A stretch of 37,730 nucleotides of DNA from Peptococcaceae bacterium BICA1-8 (GCA_000802045.1 JUEF01000133.1:1-37730); one strand, 5' to 3'; counted from the first letter of the stretch, positions 8,734 to 15,752 are shown. Notes: generated by a model from the letters alone, not told the origin. Translations and numbers: made by a program.

Positions 8734-9411
8734 ATGGACAAGCATTTGCCAGTCAAAAATCCTCGCATCTCTCAAGAGTACGGTCGCGTTAATCCAGTCT
8801 ATCGCAAAGGATATCATTCCGGATTAGATATGGTTGCAGATGAAAATGACAAAGGAATAGAAAATATTAATTCTGGTGCTGTTTTAAAAACTGGCTATGA
8901 CGCCAAAGGTTGGGGAAAATATGTAATCGTTCGCCAGGTTGACGAGCATGACGTTCTGTATGGTCACCTGTATCAAGCTTACGCAAAAGAGGGGCAAAGG
9001 GTAGGAATAGGTGATAGCATCGGCGTACAGGGTAGCACAGGTAATAGCACAGGCCCACATCTTCATCTTGAAATATGGGCGGGGAGTTGGGAGGACCGAA
9101 ACGATATAAATCCTGCTGAGTACTTAGGCATAAAAAATACTGTTGGTCCTGTAGAGTTTTTGAAATCGCAACATTATGAAGAAATTGAAGTTGAGGTCAA
9201 CGGAGTAATAATAAAAGGTCATATACCCAAAGGAGAGAGTGATTCCTATGTGCAAGTGAAGGATCTCGCTGAGAAATTGGGCGGGATAAAAGGATGGGAC
9301 GAAACTACCAGAAGAGCATCTTTAGATATTTTTAGCAATAATGAGCTTAAGGCAAAATTACATACAGCCAAAGGAAAAGCCTTGGAACTAATTAAAATAT
9401 TGGAGGGATAG
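8734..9411 (+). CDS. M23 metallopeptidase endolysin with C-terminal stalk-type domain
   Basis: A 225-residue protein with ATG 8734 behind GGGAGG. Residues 1-125 are a LytM/M23 zinc endopeptidase: H28 and D32 in Y-H-S-G-L-D, a G-H-L-Y motif, and H109/H111 in G-P-H-L-H-L-E-I-W. The family cuts peptidoglycan cross-bridges. About residues 150-203 (V-E-V-N-G-V-I-I, Y-V-Q-V-K-D-L-A-E-K-L-G, G-W-D-E-T-T-R-R-A-S-L) resemble a single copper amine oxidase N-terminal-like stalk domain, which may bind the cell wall. There is no signal peptide, so release through the downstream holin is expected. Confidence 0.85.
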   Translation: MDKHLPVKNPRISQEYGRVNPVYRKGYHSGLDMVADENDKGIENINSGAVLKTGYDAKGWGKYVIVRQVDEHDVLYGHLYQAYAKEGQRVGIGDSIGVQGSTGNSTGPHLHLEIWAGSWEDRNDINPAEYLGIKNTVGPVEFLKSQHYEEIEVEVNGVIIKGHIPKGESDSYVQVKDLAEKLGGIKGWDETTRRASLDIFSNNELKAKLHTAKGKALELIKILEG

Positions 9412-9413
9412 AA

Positions 9414-9638
9414 GTGGTAAGATGTAAATTTGTTTGCAATTCAAAAAGTAGTTTAAGTAACGAAGACGATGGCTTCTATATCGGATTTATGCCTGTTTAT
9501 GCTGGTAGTAAAGAAAATGAGGAGTTTTTCAAGTATACTCCTGCTGGTCAACTTGAATTGCAATTAGTAAATAAAGCAACTGCTGATCAGATAGAATGTG
9601 GCAAAGAGTACTATATTGATATTAGTCCTGCTGAGTAA
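9414..9638 (+). CDS. Conserved small phage protein (K-E-Y-Y-x-D type)
   Basis: A 74-residue protein starting at GTG 9414 with GGAGGG six bases upstream. It has C-K-F-V-C-N-S-K-S near the start, V-Y-A-G-S-K-E-N-E-E-F-F-K-Y-T-P-A-G in the middle, and ends G-K-E-Y-Y-I-D-I-S-P-A-E. I recognise this pattern as a widespread uncharacterised family of Firmicute and other siphophages. No enzyme motif is visible. It lies between the endolysin and holin genes. A small CAGCC/GGCTG hairpin (9675-9688) follows it. Confidence 0.65.
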   Translation: MVRCKFVCNSKSSLSNEDDGFYIGFMPVYAGSKENEEFFKYTPAGQLELQLVNKATADQIECGKEYYIDISPAE

Positions 9639-9721
9639 AGCGGAAATTATTAAAAATAGGCATTAAAGCTTAGGCAGCCAAGAGGCTGTTATTTTATTTA
9701 ATTCGAGAGGAGAAAATATTT

Positions 9722-10144
9722 ATGGATTATTTAGCATTAATTTCTGAGTTCATAAAACCCGAGTTTGTCATTATAGCGGTGGTTTGTTTTGCATTTGGGA
9801 TGCTTATGAAAAAACTCCCGAACGTGAAGGACTGGACAATACCTTTCCTGGTTGTAGGTTTTGGTATACTACTTGCTATTGTATATCAAGGTTTCGTTCT
9901 AGAAGAAGGAGTATTTTCAGCAAAAAGCATTGTGCTTGGATTTATACAGGGATTTCTTTGCGGTGCATCTGCAGTATTAGTTAGCCAAGCAAAGATTCAG
10001 GTAGCAAAGCGAAATGATGATAATAATTACGTTAGTACTTTGAAAGTTAATAAAGAGACAATTAATAATTATGTGAATGGCCAAGTTAAACTACCTCAGA
10101 AAAAGCCGCCTGAAGAAGAGCATCGGGTGGAGAATACGATATAA
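9722..10144 (+). CDS. Phage holin (Phage_holin_5_2-like)
   Basis: A 140-residue protein with ATG 9722 behind GAGAGGAG. Three membrane segments are visible: about residues 13-31 (F-V-I-I-A-V-V-C-F-A-F-G-M-L-M), 40-58 (I-P-F-L-V-V-G-F-G-I-L-L-A-I-V) and 67-88 (S-I-V-L-G-F-I-Q-G-F-L-C-G-A-S). A polar, charged C-terminal tail follows. This is the pattern of small Firmicute holins that open the membrane to let endolysin out. It closes the lysis cassette and is followed by a strong terminator. Confidence 0.82.
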   Translation: MDYLALISEFIKPEFVIIAVVCFAFGMLMKKLPNVKDWTIPFLVVGFGILLAIVYQGFVLEEGVFSAKSIVLGFIQGFLCGASAVLVSQAKIQVAKRNDDNNYVSTLKVNKETINNYVNGQVKLPQKKPPEEEHRVENTI

Positions 10145-10160
10145 TATAATAAACTAACGA

Positions 10161-10192
10161 AAAGCCTCGGGGTAATCCCGGGGCTTTTTTTT
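10161..10192 (+). terminator. Strong intrinsic terminator after lysis cassette
   Basis: AAAGCCTCGGG and CCCGGGGCTTT pair around a GTAAT loop and are followed by a run of eight T. It marks the end of the late phage operon. Confidence 0.92.
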
Positions 10193-10393
10193 ATGCCCAT
10201 TTTTAAGCATACATAACCCCTTAACCCCTTATTATAAAGGCTTAGATGGCATTTTAGAGGGGCAAATTTTTTCATTGCTTAACTCTAATATTGTAAATTA
10301 AGAAGGATTTACAAGAAAGGTATAGAATGGTAATTTATAAATTATTTATGCGGTTGGAATGCGAAAGATTTTAAGAAGAGAGCGAGGATGAGT

Positions 10394-10972
10394 ATGAATA
10401 ATGACAGTAATGACATTCTTCAAATATATCAAGTATATACAGAAGATATTAGGCATGCAAAGAATCAACAATGGCTATGTGTTTATTATGGCATATTAAT
10501 TCAGGCTGCAATAGTTGGATATACAAGTTTGCTTATAGAAAGTCAGATTAACTTTTATGATATTTTTTTAGTATTAGTTTCAATTTTTGTATCTTTAGTT
10601 GGTGTATGGTTATTGCTGGAATACCAAAAAGATATAAAAAAAAGTAGGAATCGAATTGATTATTATATTAAACCTAATTTAGCCAAAAAAGCTCAGGATG
10701 CACTAGATGTTGTTGATAAAGACAAGGGGATAAGATGCATAAACTTGACTGACTCCTTTTTAATTATTTTTATTATAATGTTTTTAATAAGTACGTCATT
10801 CACAATATTTTTTATTTTAAAAGAAAACTATTGTTGGGGGATTTGGGCTACAATTTCATTTCACATCTGTATTTCCTGTACAAGGTATTATGCTATTAGA
10901 GATAAATTAATAAAGGAAGAAAACGAGCATGCAGAAAAAATTAAAATAGAGGTGGACAAGCTTGGAGAATAA
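10394..10972 (+). CDS. Four-helix membrane protein, possible phage cargo
   Basis: A 192-residue protein if started at ATG 10394, which has GAGG six bases upstream; ATG 10388 abuts that site. Four membrane segments are visible: about residues 26-48 (W-L-C-V-Y-Y-G-I-L-I-Q), 55-76 (I-F-L-V-L-V-S-I-F-V-S), 121-143 (F-L-I-I-F-I-I-M-F-L-I) and 146-166. A charged cytosolic loop of about 40 residues lies between helices two and three, with a basic/acidic C-terminal tail. The topology recalls SLATT or RipA-type membrane proteins, but no family is confirmed. It overlaps the next gene, so the two are probably co-expressed. Position after the late terminator suggests accessory cargo. Confidence 0.6.
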   Translation: MNNDSNDILQIYQVYTEDIRHAKNQQWLCVYYGILIQAAIVGYTSLLIESQINFYDIFLVLVSIFVSLVGVWLLLEYQKDIKKSRNRIDYYIKPNLAKKAQDALDVVDKDKGIRCINLTDSFLIIFIIMFLISTSFTIFFILKENYCWGIWATISFHICISCTRYYAIRDKLIKEENEHAEKIKIEVDKLGE

Positions 10973-11150
10973 TTTAGAGCGAATAATTGAGGAAAGAGGT
11001 ATGAAAAAAGGGTGGATATGTAGACAATTAGGTATCAACAAAAATACCCTTACTAATTGGATAAGCGGTTCTGTACCTCGTCTTGACCAAGCATATAAAA
11101 TTGCCAAGTTATTAAATAAAAATATAGAAGATATATGGCCCTCTGAATAG
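10962..11150 (+). CDS. Small Cro/CI-type (XRE) helix-turn-helix regulator
   Basis: A 62-residue protein from TTG 10962, with AGGTGG about seven bases upstream inside the previous gene. The whole protein is one HTH domain: L-E-R-I-I-E-E-R-G-M-K-K-G-W-I-C-R-Q-L-G-I, the recognition helix N-K-N-T-L-T-N-W-I-S-G, then L-D-Q-A-Y-K-I-A-K-L-L and E-D-I-W. It should bind DNA as a dimer. It overlaps the membrane-protein gene by 11 bases and is followed by a terminator that includes its stop codon. It probably controls its own unit or the genes that follow. Confidence 0.82.
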   Translation: MENNLERIIEERGMKKGWICRQLGINKNTLTNWISGSVPRLDQAYKIAKLLNKNIEDIWPSE

Positions 11151-11162
11151 GGTTATTTTTTT
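11137..11162 (+). terminator. Terminator overlapping the XRE stop codon
   Basis: GGCCCT and AGGGTT pair (two wobbles) around CTGAAT and are followed by a seven-base T run. The stem includes the TAG stop codon. Confidence 0.6.
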
Positions 11163-11171
11163 ATAAATAAA

Positions 11172-11242
11172 TCCTAAAATAATAGGAAACTTTTCCGAGT
11201 TGGTGCATACAATGTATTAACAAAATAACACCAAGGAGGAAT
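11172..11242 (+). promoter_or_regulatory. Dyads upstream of parM-like gene (operator or centromere candidate)
   Basis: TCCTAAAATAATAGGA (11172-11187) is a perfect five-base inverted repeat. TTGGTG and CACCAA flank 23 bases further on, just before the AAGGAGGA ribosome site. In ParMR systems the adaptor binds repeats upstream of parM, so this 95-base gap is the natural place to look. No clear direct-repeat array is visible, so the assignment is weak. Confidence 0.3.
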
Positions 11243-11246
11243 TTAT

Positions 11247-12080
11247 ATGAGAAGTGTTGATTGTGGGCGCAGAATAGTAAAAGGTTTTAATGGTTCGGAT
11301 GAACCAATTATTTTCCCAGCAAAGGTAGGTGAATACCGAAAACTGAAACTTGAAAACAAAAATCAAAAGTGGAAAGTAGAAATTAGTAACATTGGTAGAT
11401 ACTTTGTTGGTGATTTAGCTGAAAAAGAATCTTACTGTGACATTAGCAATACCGAAGAAAGCAAGATCCATTTGGAAACAAAAATTTTAACATTATCAGC
11501 ACTAGCATTAATCGGTGGCCATGGTCCAGTGATAACATCTTTACCTATTGACCAGTTTGATCAAGCAGATGATTTAGCAAAGCTTCTGAAAGGGATTTAT
11601 ACAGTAAAACTTAATGAAGAAGTCAAGCCTGTGTTAATTGCTGATATTACTTTTGTTCCGGAGTCAGTTGGTATTTTTTATAACGAAGCTATCCAAGAGA
11701 ATGGACTTGATGTTGCTTTAGAAGGAAAAATTAGAGTTATTGATATTGGTAGTAAAACAATCAACTATCTTACAATGGAAGATTATCAGTATATAGCAAA
11801 AGAAAGCGGCACACTACAGGACCTTGGCTGTATCCAATTTGATAATGCTAACGTAGAAAAAGAAATATATCTTAAGAAAGCTAAGTCAGAATTAATTAAA
11901 CGAGTACCAGGGTGGAAAGAATCAGACATTATTCTATGCGGAGGCGGTGGAGCTCTTAAGTTTAGAAATGAATTACAGAAAGTGTTTCCTTTAATAAGAA
12001 TAGTAAAAAATTCAGTTACAGCAAATGTAATCGGTAATTATAAGGTCGTGAAACTATGGCAAAGCGAAAGCGGAAAGTAA
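11247..12080 (+). CDS. ParM/Alp-like bacterial actin
   Basis: A 277-residue protein, ATG 11247 behind AAGGAGGA. It has the actin-like ATPase signatures in order: phosphate-1 loop V-D-C-G-R-R-I-V-K-G-F near residue 5, phosphate-2 region V-I-D-I-G-S-K-T-I-N-Y-L near residue 163, and adenosine motif L-C-G-G-G-G-A near residue 231. The length is short for ParM (about 320). Such proteins polymerise to move plasmid or phage DNA. The overlapping downstream ribbon-helix-helix gene fits the ParR adaptor. Presence in an integrated element suggests that it spends time as a free replicon. The Cys and Arg residues in the first loop are unusual. Confidence 0.8.
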   Translation: MRSVDCGRRIVKGFNGSDEPIIFPAKVGEYRKLKLENKNQKWKVEISNIGRYFVGDLAEKESYCDISNTEESKIHLETKILTLSALALIGGHGPVITSLPIDQFDQADDLAKLLKGIYTVKLNEEVKPVLIADITFVPESVGIFYNEAIQENGLDVALEGKIRVIDIGSKTINYLTMEDYQYIAKESGTLQDLGCIQFDNANVEKEIYLKKAKSELIKRVPGWKESDIILCGGGGALKFRNELQKVFPLIRIVKNSVTANVIGNYKVVKLWQSESGK

Positions 12081-12313
12081 TTTATTTTAATGATCCACTG
12101 GAAAAGGAACTCTTGAACTGGGCTGAACAAAATAATAATTTTAGCAAATATATTAAAAAGCTTATTAAGGATGATATGGATAAAGAAAAAACAGGATTAG
12201 ATCCAAAAGTAATTGAGTGGTTAGATAAAAAGTTCGCAAATATGCAATTAGCACCAAAAGAAAAAGAAGTTGTTAAAAAGAAGATAGATTTCAGTTTTAT
12301 TAAAAAAACTTAA
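12056..12313 (+). CDS. ParR-like ribbon-helix-helix DNA-binding protein
   Basis: An 85-residue basic protein whose ATG (12056) lies 25 bases inside the end of the actin gene, so the two are translationally coupled. The N-terminal strand R-K-V-I-Y-F-N-D is followed by two helices (L-E-K-E-L-L-N-W-A-E-Q and F-S-K-Y-I-K-K-L-I-K), the ribbon-helix-helix order. The Lys-rich C-terminal half (P-K-E-K-E-V-V-K-K-K) would be the part that contacts the actin filament in a ParR. The role as adaptor is inferred from gene order and fold pattern. An alternative is a simple repressor of the operon. Confidence 0.72.
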   Translation: MAKRKRKVIYFNDPLEKELLNWAEQNNNFSKYIKKLIKDDMDKEKTGLDPKVIEWLDKKFANMQLAPKEKEVVKKKIDFSFIKKT

Positions 12314-12341
12314 AAAATTTTATACGGACTTGCATATTTGA

Positions 12342-12433
12342 CCCAGGGCTCGCATACGCTGTAACAAGCGTAGCGAAGGCTAGCGCAGATACAGCGACCC
12401 TGGGAGAAGTTTACCCAGGGTCGTTTTGGTTTG
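12342..12433 (+). promoter_or_regulatory. Possible attenuator: two mutually exclusive hairpins
   Basis: CCCAGGG (12342-12348) can pair with CCCTGGG (12398-12404), enclosing a second stem CGCTGTA/TACAGCG (12357-12363 with 12390-12396) and an inner TAGC-GAAG-GCTA hairpin. The same right-hand bases are also the left arm of a perfect nine-base stem GACCCTGGG/CCCAGGGTC (12396-12404 with 12414-12422), followed by GTTTTGGTTTG. Only one of the two can form, as in attenuators. The T run is broken, so termination strength is uncertain. The remaining parts of the 12314-12684 gap hold two micro-ORFs. Confidence 0.5.
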
Positions 12434-12455
12434 AAGATCTTTTTGTTTTACTTGT

Positions 12456-12515
12456 CTAGGGCAATTGTGACCATGTATACAGCACTAATCCTGCAACTAA
12501 CCACCACATAGTCAT
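12456..12515 (-). CDS. Minus-strand hydrophobic micro-ORF (19 residues)
   Basis: Behind an AAAGGAGG site, a minus-strand ATG encodes M-T-M-W-W-L-V-A-G-L-V-L-Y-T-W-S-Q-L-P and stops. A second ATG two codons in has better spacing (about nine bases). The peptide is a single short membrane segment. Its strong ribosome site is the main support. It is transcribed towards the attenuator-like hairpins, which lie beyond its stop. It could be a type I toxin-like peptide, a leader peptide or a chance ORF; expression is unproven. Confidence 0.35.
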   Translation of the reverse strand: MTMWWLVAGLVLYTWSQLP

Positions 12516-12591
12516 TGCCTCCTTTCGGTCGTTCTTACCTGTAGTCTTTACCAAAGGAGAATTTATTATTCAATTGCCAGGAGGTCATTTT

Positions 12592-12681
12592 ATGTTAATT
12601 AAAATTTTAGCCGGTATATTGTTTGGTCTATTGATAAGCACAAACCAAATTAAAAAAATATTAGAACAAAGGAGGAGATAG
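12592..12681 (+). CDS. Small membrane peptide (29 residues)
   Basis: ATG 12592 with GGAGG eight bases upstream encodes a 29-residue peptide: a basic start, a hydrophobic segment I-L-A-G-I-L-F-G-L-L-I and a basic tail ending E-Q-R-R-R. Its 3' end contains the ribosome site of the next gene, so it may be coupled to the VirB2-like gene. It probably belongs to the membrane cassette, but no family is recognised. Confidence 0.5.
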   Translation: MLIKILAGILFGLLISTNQIKKILEQRRR

Positions 12682-12684
12682 TCC

Positions 12685-13020
12685 ATGATGGTTACTGGTT
12701 TTTATTTTCGCAATGGCCAGGAGATCACCATTAAAAAAGAACTAAACAAACTTGCCTTGGGTACTGGTGTTACACTCATGGTCCTGCACTCGGAACCTGC
12801 CCATGCAGGTAATATTAACCAGAGTATGCAGCCAATTATAAACGTGCTTAAAGACTTAGCTGAGCCTGTAAGTTATGGTTTCATGATAAAAGGTTTTATG
12901 AAAATGATGGCCGGAGATGAGCATGAGGGTTACAAAACTATTAAACTGGCTGCCGGTGGTTTCATTGGAATACAGTGGATTCCATTTATTTTCAAGACAA
13001 TCAAGAGTATTCAGTTTTAG
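12685..13020 (+). CDS. VirB2/TrbC-like small membrane protein
   Basis: A 111-residue protein with ATG 12685 (or 12688) behind GGAGGAG. Residues 24-42 form a hydrophobic segment ending in P-A-H-A-G, which resembles a signal peptidase site. After it come two further hydrophobic stretches (about 57-72 and 88-105) separated by a polar loop G-D-E-H-E-G-Y-K-T-I-K. Signal plus two membrane helices with a Gly-rich second helix is the layout of VirB2/TrbC pilin-like subunits. It is the first of three genes ending in a VirB4-like ATPase, which supports the reading. Sequence identity is not obvious, so this is inference from topology and neighbours. Confidence 0.55.
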   Translation: MMVTGFYFRNGQEITIKKELNKLALGTGVTLMVLHSEPAHAGNINQSMQPIINVLKDLAEPVSYGFMIKGFMKMMAGDEHEGYKTIKLAAGGFIGIQWIPFIFKTIKSIQF

Positions 13021-13032
13021 GAGGTGACTTAT

Positions 13033-13257
13033 ATGCAGTGGCTAATAGATAAAATATTCCAGGGTTTAAGCTGGATTATAGATAAAATTAGCAACGGTTT
13101 AGGATTTGCTATAAAGGATCTGGATGGAGTCTTAATTATAATAGCCATCATTGGTGTTTATTTTATTATGGCTGGCAACAAAAAACTAGGCACAAAAATA
13201 ACCAGCGGTTCTATCATAGTTTATGCAATATTGAGGGCGGTGATAGAAGGTGCTTGA
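13033..13257 (+). CDS. Small two-helix membrane protein of the VirB-like cassette
   Basis: A 74-residue protein from ATG 13033, which has GGAGGTGA five to six bases upstream; the GTG at 13024 is part of that site. An amphipathic N-terminus has an internal repeat (L-I-D-K-I-F-Q-G-L-S-W then I-I-D-K-I-S-N-G-L-G-F). Two membrane segments follow, about residues 32-47 (V-L-I-I-I-A-I-I-G-V-Y) and 55-70. It overlaps the ATPase gene by eight bases. Size and place between VirB2-like and VirB4-like genes suggest a VirB3-like or other channel component. No family is recognised. Confidence 0.55.
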   Translation: MQWLIDKIFQGLSWIIDKISNGLGFAIKDLDGVLIIIAIIGVYFIMAGNKKLGTKITSGSIIVYAILRAVIEGA

Positions 13258-15604
13258 TAGTATAGTAAAAACGGAAGCTTTACCAGTGACTACTTTTAAG
13301 CTAGTTCCTGATTATGCCATAAACAACAGCAACAATGAAGTCATTGTCCATAGCCTTGGTTGTATATACCTTACACCCAGAGAGAGAATAAAGCTGCTTG
13401 CAGGTCAATATATGTTTCCTCAAAAGGCTAGTTTTGATATTATTCTAAAGCCTAAGAGCGCATCTTTCTATATGACTACACCAAAAGAGTTCAGTAATCT
13501 TATTGAAAATACGATGAAAACTGTTTGGAACAAATCTACTATCGAACCAATTGCCGGTGAGGTTGAATCTTTTACTCGCCAAAAGACTGAAGTATGCGAA
13601 TTGGTTTTAAAGGATTATAATTTTAAAAGCTTTTCAACCAGCAAAAGTGATTTATATCCTTTAACTAATATGATTGGCGTAACTAAAAACCTTAAAGATA
13701 ATGAAAAGGTCCGGGCAAGCATAACCATAGAGCCAATGAAGCGACGCAATTGGATTGCTATAGCCAAAGATGAATATAAAAGCTTTCAAAAAGGCAAGTC
13801 GATTAACAATGAAATGAGCCGGAAAGAAAAGATTGCTAAGTTAGGATTTGCCGGCATTGAAGGTTCTTTAAGCTTATACATTGAATATAAGATGCTGCTG
13901 TTTGAATCTGTTTTTGGCTTAGTCATGCCTGATAAAAGGGAAGATGAAAAGCAGACTATAGAAATTAAACTAGATAGTCTAGAGGCCATGAAGGAAGAAA
14001 ATAAAATGAATAACTTAAACCCTTCAACTATTTACAAGATGACATCAGAAGCTTTTAGATGCCGTGTAGTTATTCTTTCGGAAAGCTATGAACCAACTAG
14101 AGCAAAGCTTAATATGTTAGCTGTAGCCAATGCATACAAGGACTTAAATGGAGACAATGAGCTTACGCCTAGAATGTTAAGCAAATGGGAGCAGGATAGA
14201 CTCTTTAAGGCTGTCCACGAAAATAATGTGCCTACATCTAATGTCTGCATTTGCTCTGATAAAGAGGTAGCTAAGCTTATCCAACTGCCTCAGGCTGATC
14301 TGCAGCGAGAGTATCAACTAGAAAGCATTGATACCAGGGAGTTAGACATTCCGGAAGAGCTCCAAAATGGCAAAGTCCTTATTGGCATAGCAGATAAACA
14401 GGGAAAGAAAATTCCTGCCTTCTGGGCTACTCCAATAAATGTTATGTCCTTGGCCAAAGTCTTTGTCGGGCCCCAGGGTTCAGGGAAAACTACAGCCTTA
14501 AAGCGTACTATTAAGGATTGCCATAAGGCTGGCTACAGCAATATAGTAATAGACTACGTGGAGAGCTGCGAGTTGGCCAGAGAGATATCAGCAGCTCTCC
14601 CACCTGGTGAGAAAATAGAGATTGTTTTAGGAGGGAGAAACAACGTTCCTGCTTTGGCTTATAATGAGGTTAGTAAATTGATAAAAGAAGGAATGGATCC
14701 ATGGGAGCGGATAAGGCTGGCCAATTTAATATCAGAACAAGTTGAATATCTTATTAATGCAGTAACTGATTCATCCACTGGGGAGTTGACAGCTCCTATG
14801 CTAAGGTACCTGCATGCTGCCTGTATGGTAACCTTTATTCGTCCAGGGGCAAGGCTATCTGATGTATTTGATATTTTACGCCGGTGGGATAAACGGCACT
14901 TGGCTGTAGAGTACGCCAAGCAAAGCAATTGCTTTGATGCCGATGATGATACCTTTTGGGACTTAACAGAATTAGATGAAAGAGATAAAAAAACAGGCGA
15001 AATTATTTCCACCCGGGAGAACCTTATTATTGGTATCACTAACCGAATTATAGTTTTACAAAAAAATCCTTATCTTAAGGCAATGTTAAAGGCTCCAATT
15101 AATCAGTCCCAAGACTTTACTAGATATATTGAACAGGGCAAAAGTGTGTTCATACAAATACCTCAGTATATGTTTCCTAATCAAATGGTTAGAGATATTA
15201 TTACCACTTTCTTTGTGAGCCGGATATGGTTAGCCATCCAGCTCCGTAAGGATAACGCCAATGCTAGGCTATGCAATGTTGTATTCGATGAGGTGCACCA
15301 GGTACCCACTACTGCTAGATTTTTGGCAAATCATGTTACAGAGTTTCGCCGGCATCGATTAGGGTTAATTATTTCCTGCCATTTCCTTAAACAATTTAGA
15401 GATCTGTTTGATGCTTTAAAAAGTTCAGGAGTAAGCTATGTCCTTATTGCAGGAACTGAGAAGGAGAACCTTGAAAAGCTAAGAGAGGAATTATCACCCT
15501 TCTCGGTTGAAGAGGTTATGGCCATAAAGAAGTGGCATTCACTTAATATAGTGAATTACGGCAATCAATATGCTAGGTTTGTAACGGCTATGCCAAAAGA
15601 ATGA
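13250..15604 (+). CDS. VirB4/HerA-type conjugation-like ATPase
   Basis: A 784-residue protein from GTG 13250, overlapping the preceding gene. The C-terminal half is a RecA-type motor: Walker A G-P-Q-G-S-G-K-T-T near residues 407-415, Walker B N-V-V-F-D-E-V-H near residues 675-682 (D679, E680), and a later F-R-R-H-R-L-G-L-I-I-S-C-H motif typical of VirB4/TraE-like ATPases. The N-terminal 400 residues lack obvious membrane segments. In type IV secretion such ATPases power pilus or substrate movement. Here no VirD4 coupling protein, relaxase or lytic transglycosylase is present in the window, so the system is reduced, uses remote genes, or does something else. The stop lies about 35 bases from the cotJC junction. 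Confidence 0.82.
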   Translation: MLDSIVKTEALPVTTFKLVPDYAINNSNNEVIVHSLGCIYLTPRERIKLLAGQYMFPQKASFDIILKPKSASFYMTTPKEFSNLIENTMKTVWNKSTIEPIAGEVESFTRQKTEVCELVLKDYNFKSFSTSKSDLYPLTNMIGVTKNLKDNEKVRASITIEPMKRRNWIAIAKDEYKSFQKGKSINNEMSRKEKIAKLGFAGIEGSLSLYIEYKMLLFESVFGLVMPDKREDEKQTIEIKLDSLEAMKEENKMNNLNPSTIYKMTSEAFRCRVVILSESYEPTRAKLNMLAVANAYKDLNGDNELTPRMLSKWEQDRLFKAVHENNVPTSNVCICSDKEVAKLIQLPQADLQREYQLESIDTRELDIPEELQNGKVLIGIADKQGKKIPAFWATPINVMSLAKVFVGPQGSGKTTALKRTIKDCHKAGYSNIVIDYVESCELAREISAALPPGEKIEIVLGGRNNVPALAYNEVSKLIKEGMDPWERIRLANLISEQVEYLINAVTDSSTGELTAPMLRYLHAACMVTFIRPGARLSDVFDILRRWDKRHLAVEYAKQSNCFDADDDTFWDLTELDERDKKTGEIISTRENLIIGITNRIIVLQKNPYLKAMLKAPINQSQDFTRYIEQGKSVFIQIPQYMFPNQMVRDIITTFFVSRIWLAIQLRKDNANARLCNVVFDEVHQVPTTARFLANHVTEFRRHRLGLIISCHFLKQFRDLFDALKSSGVSYVLIAGTEKENLEKLREELSPFSVEEVMAIKKWHSLNIVNYGNQYARFVTAMPKE

Positions 15605-15733
15605 CTTAGCCTCAAATAGTTGTATCCTATTGGAGTAAGGACCGCCATACTGAGTTATTAGCCATTTTGCCATTCTTAAATCACCATTACGTATATTTAC
15701 AGGATATTGCAGCTTTTTTTCATATATCCACAT
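15539..15733 (-). pseudogene. cotJC: cotJC, 5' fragment cut by the prophage
   Basis: The ORF begins M-W-I-Y-E-K-K-L-Q-Y-P-V-N-I and runs to Q-Y-G-G-P at codon 32, the conserved start of CotJC, the manganese-catalase-like spore coat protein of about 190 residues. From codon 33 onward the frame reads prophage DNA and stops at 15539 after 64 codons. All diiron/dimanganese ligand helices are missing, so this product cannot be active as it stands. It follows cotJB at the normal place in the operon (20 bases). If the element excises precisely during sporulation, the gene could be rebuilt; if not, it is a permanent knock-out. Confidence 0.88.
15632..15655. other. Candidate attachment-site junction (attR) in cotJC
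   Basis: Read on the minus strand, cotJC matches its family through Q-Y-G-G-P (codons 28-32, 15638-15652), where relatives continue D-G-E-L. Here it continues Y-S-N-R-I-Q. The crossover must therefore lie at or close to the CAGTATGGCGGTCC bases. The exact core cannot be set without the left junction. Confidence 0.6.
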
Positions 15734-15752
15734 ATCTTATTCCTCCTTTCTT

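Larger units (their letters stand above)
1..15645. mobile_element. Prophage-like element, right-hand part (left end outside window)
   Basis: A run of plus-strand phage genes (tape measure, tail hub and fibre-type proteins, peptidase, XhlA-like protein, M23 lysin, holin) is followed by a ParM/ParR-like pair and a VirB2/VirB4-like cassette. The right boundary is set by cotJC, whose minus-strand reading frame matches the family only from its start to codon 32 (15638-15733) and then diverges. No integrase, repressor cluster, terminase, capsid or portal gene is visible, so these must lie further left if the element is intact. Whether the segment after the lysis terminator (10193-15640) belongs to the phage or to a second element joined to it cannot be decided from this window. 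The 10193-10393 gap shows only an AACCCCTT doublet (10215-10230) and no gene. Confidence 0.85.
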
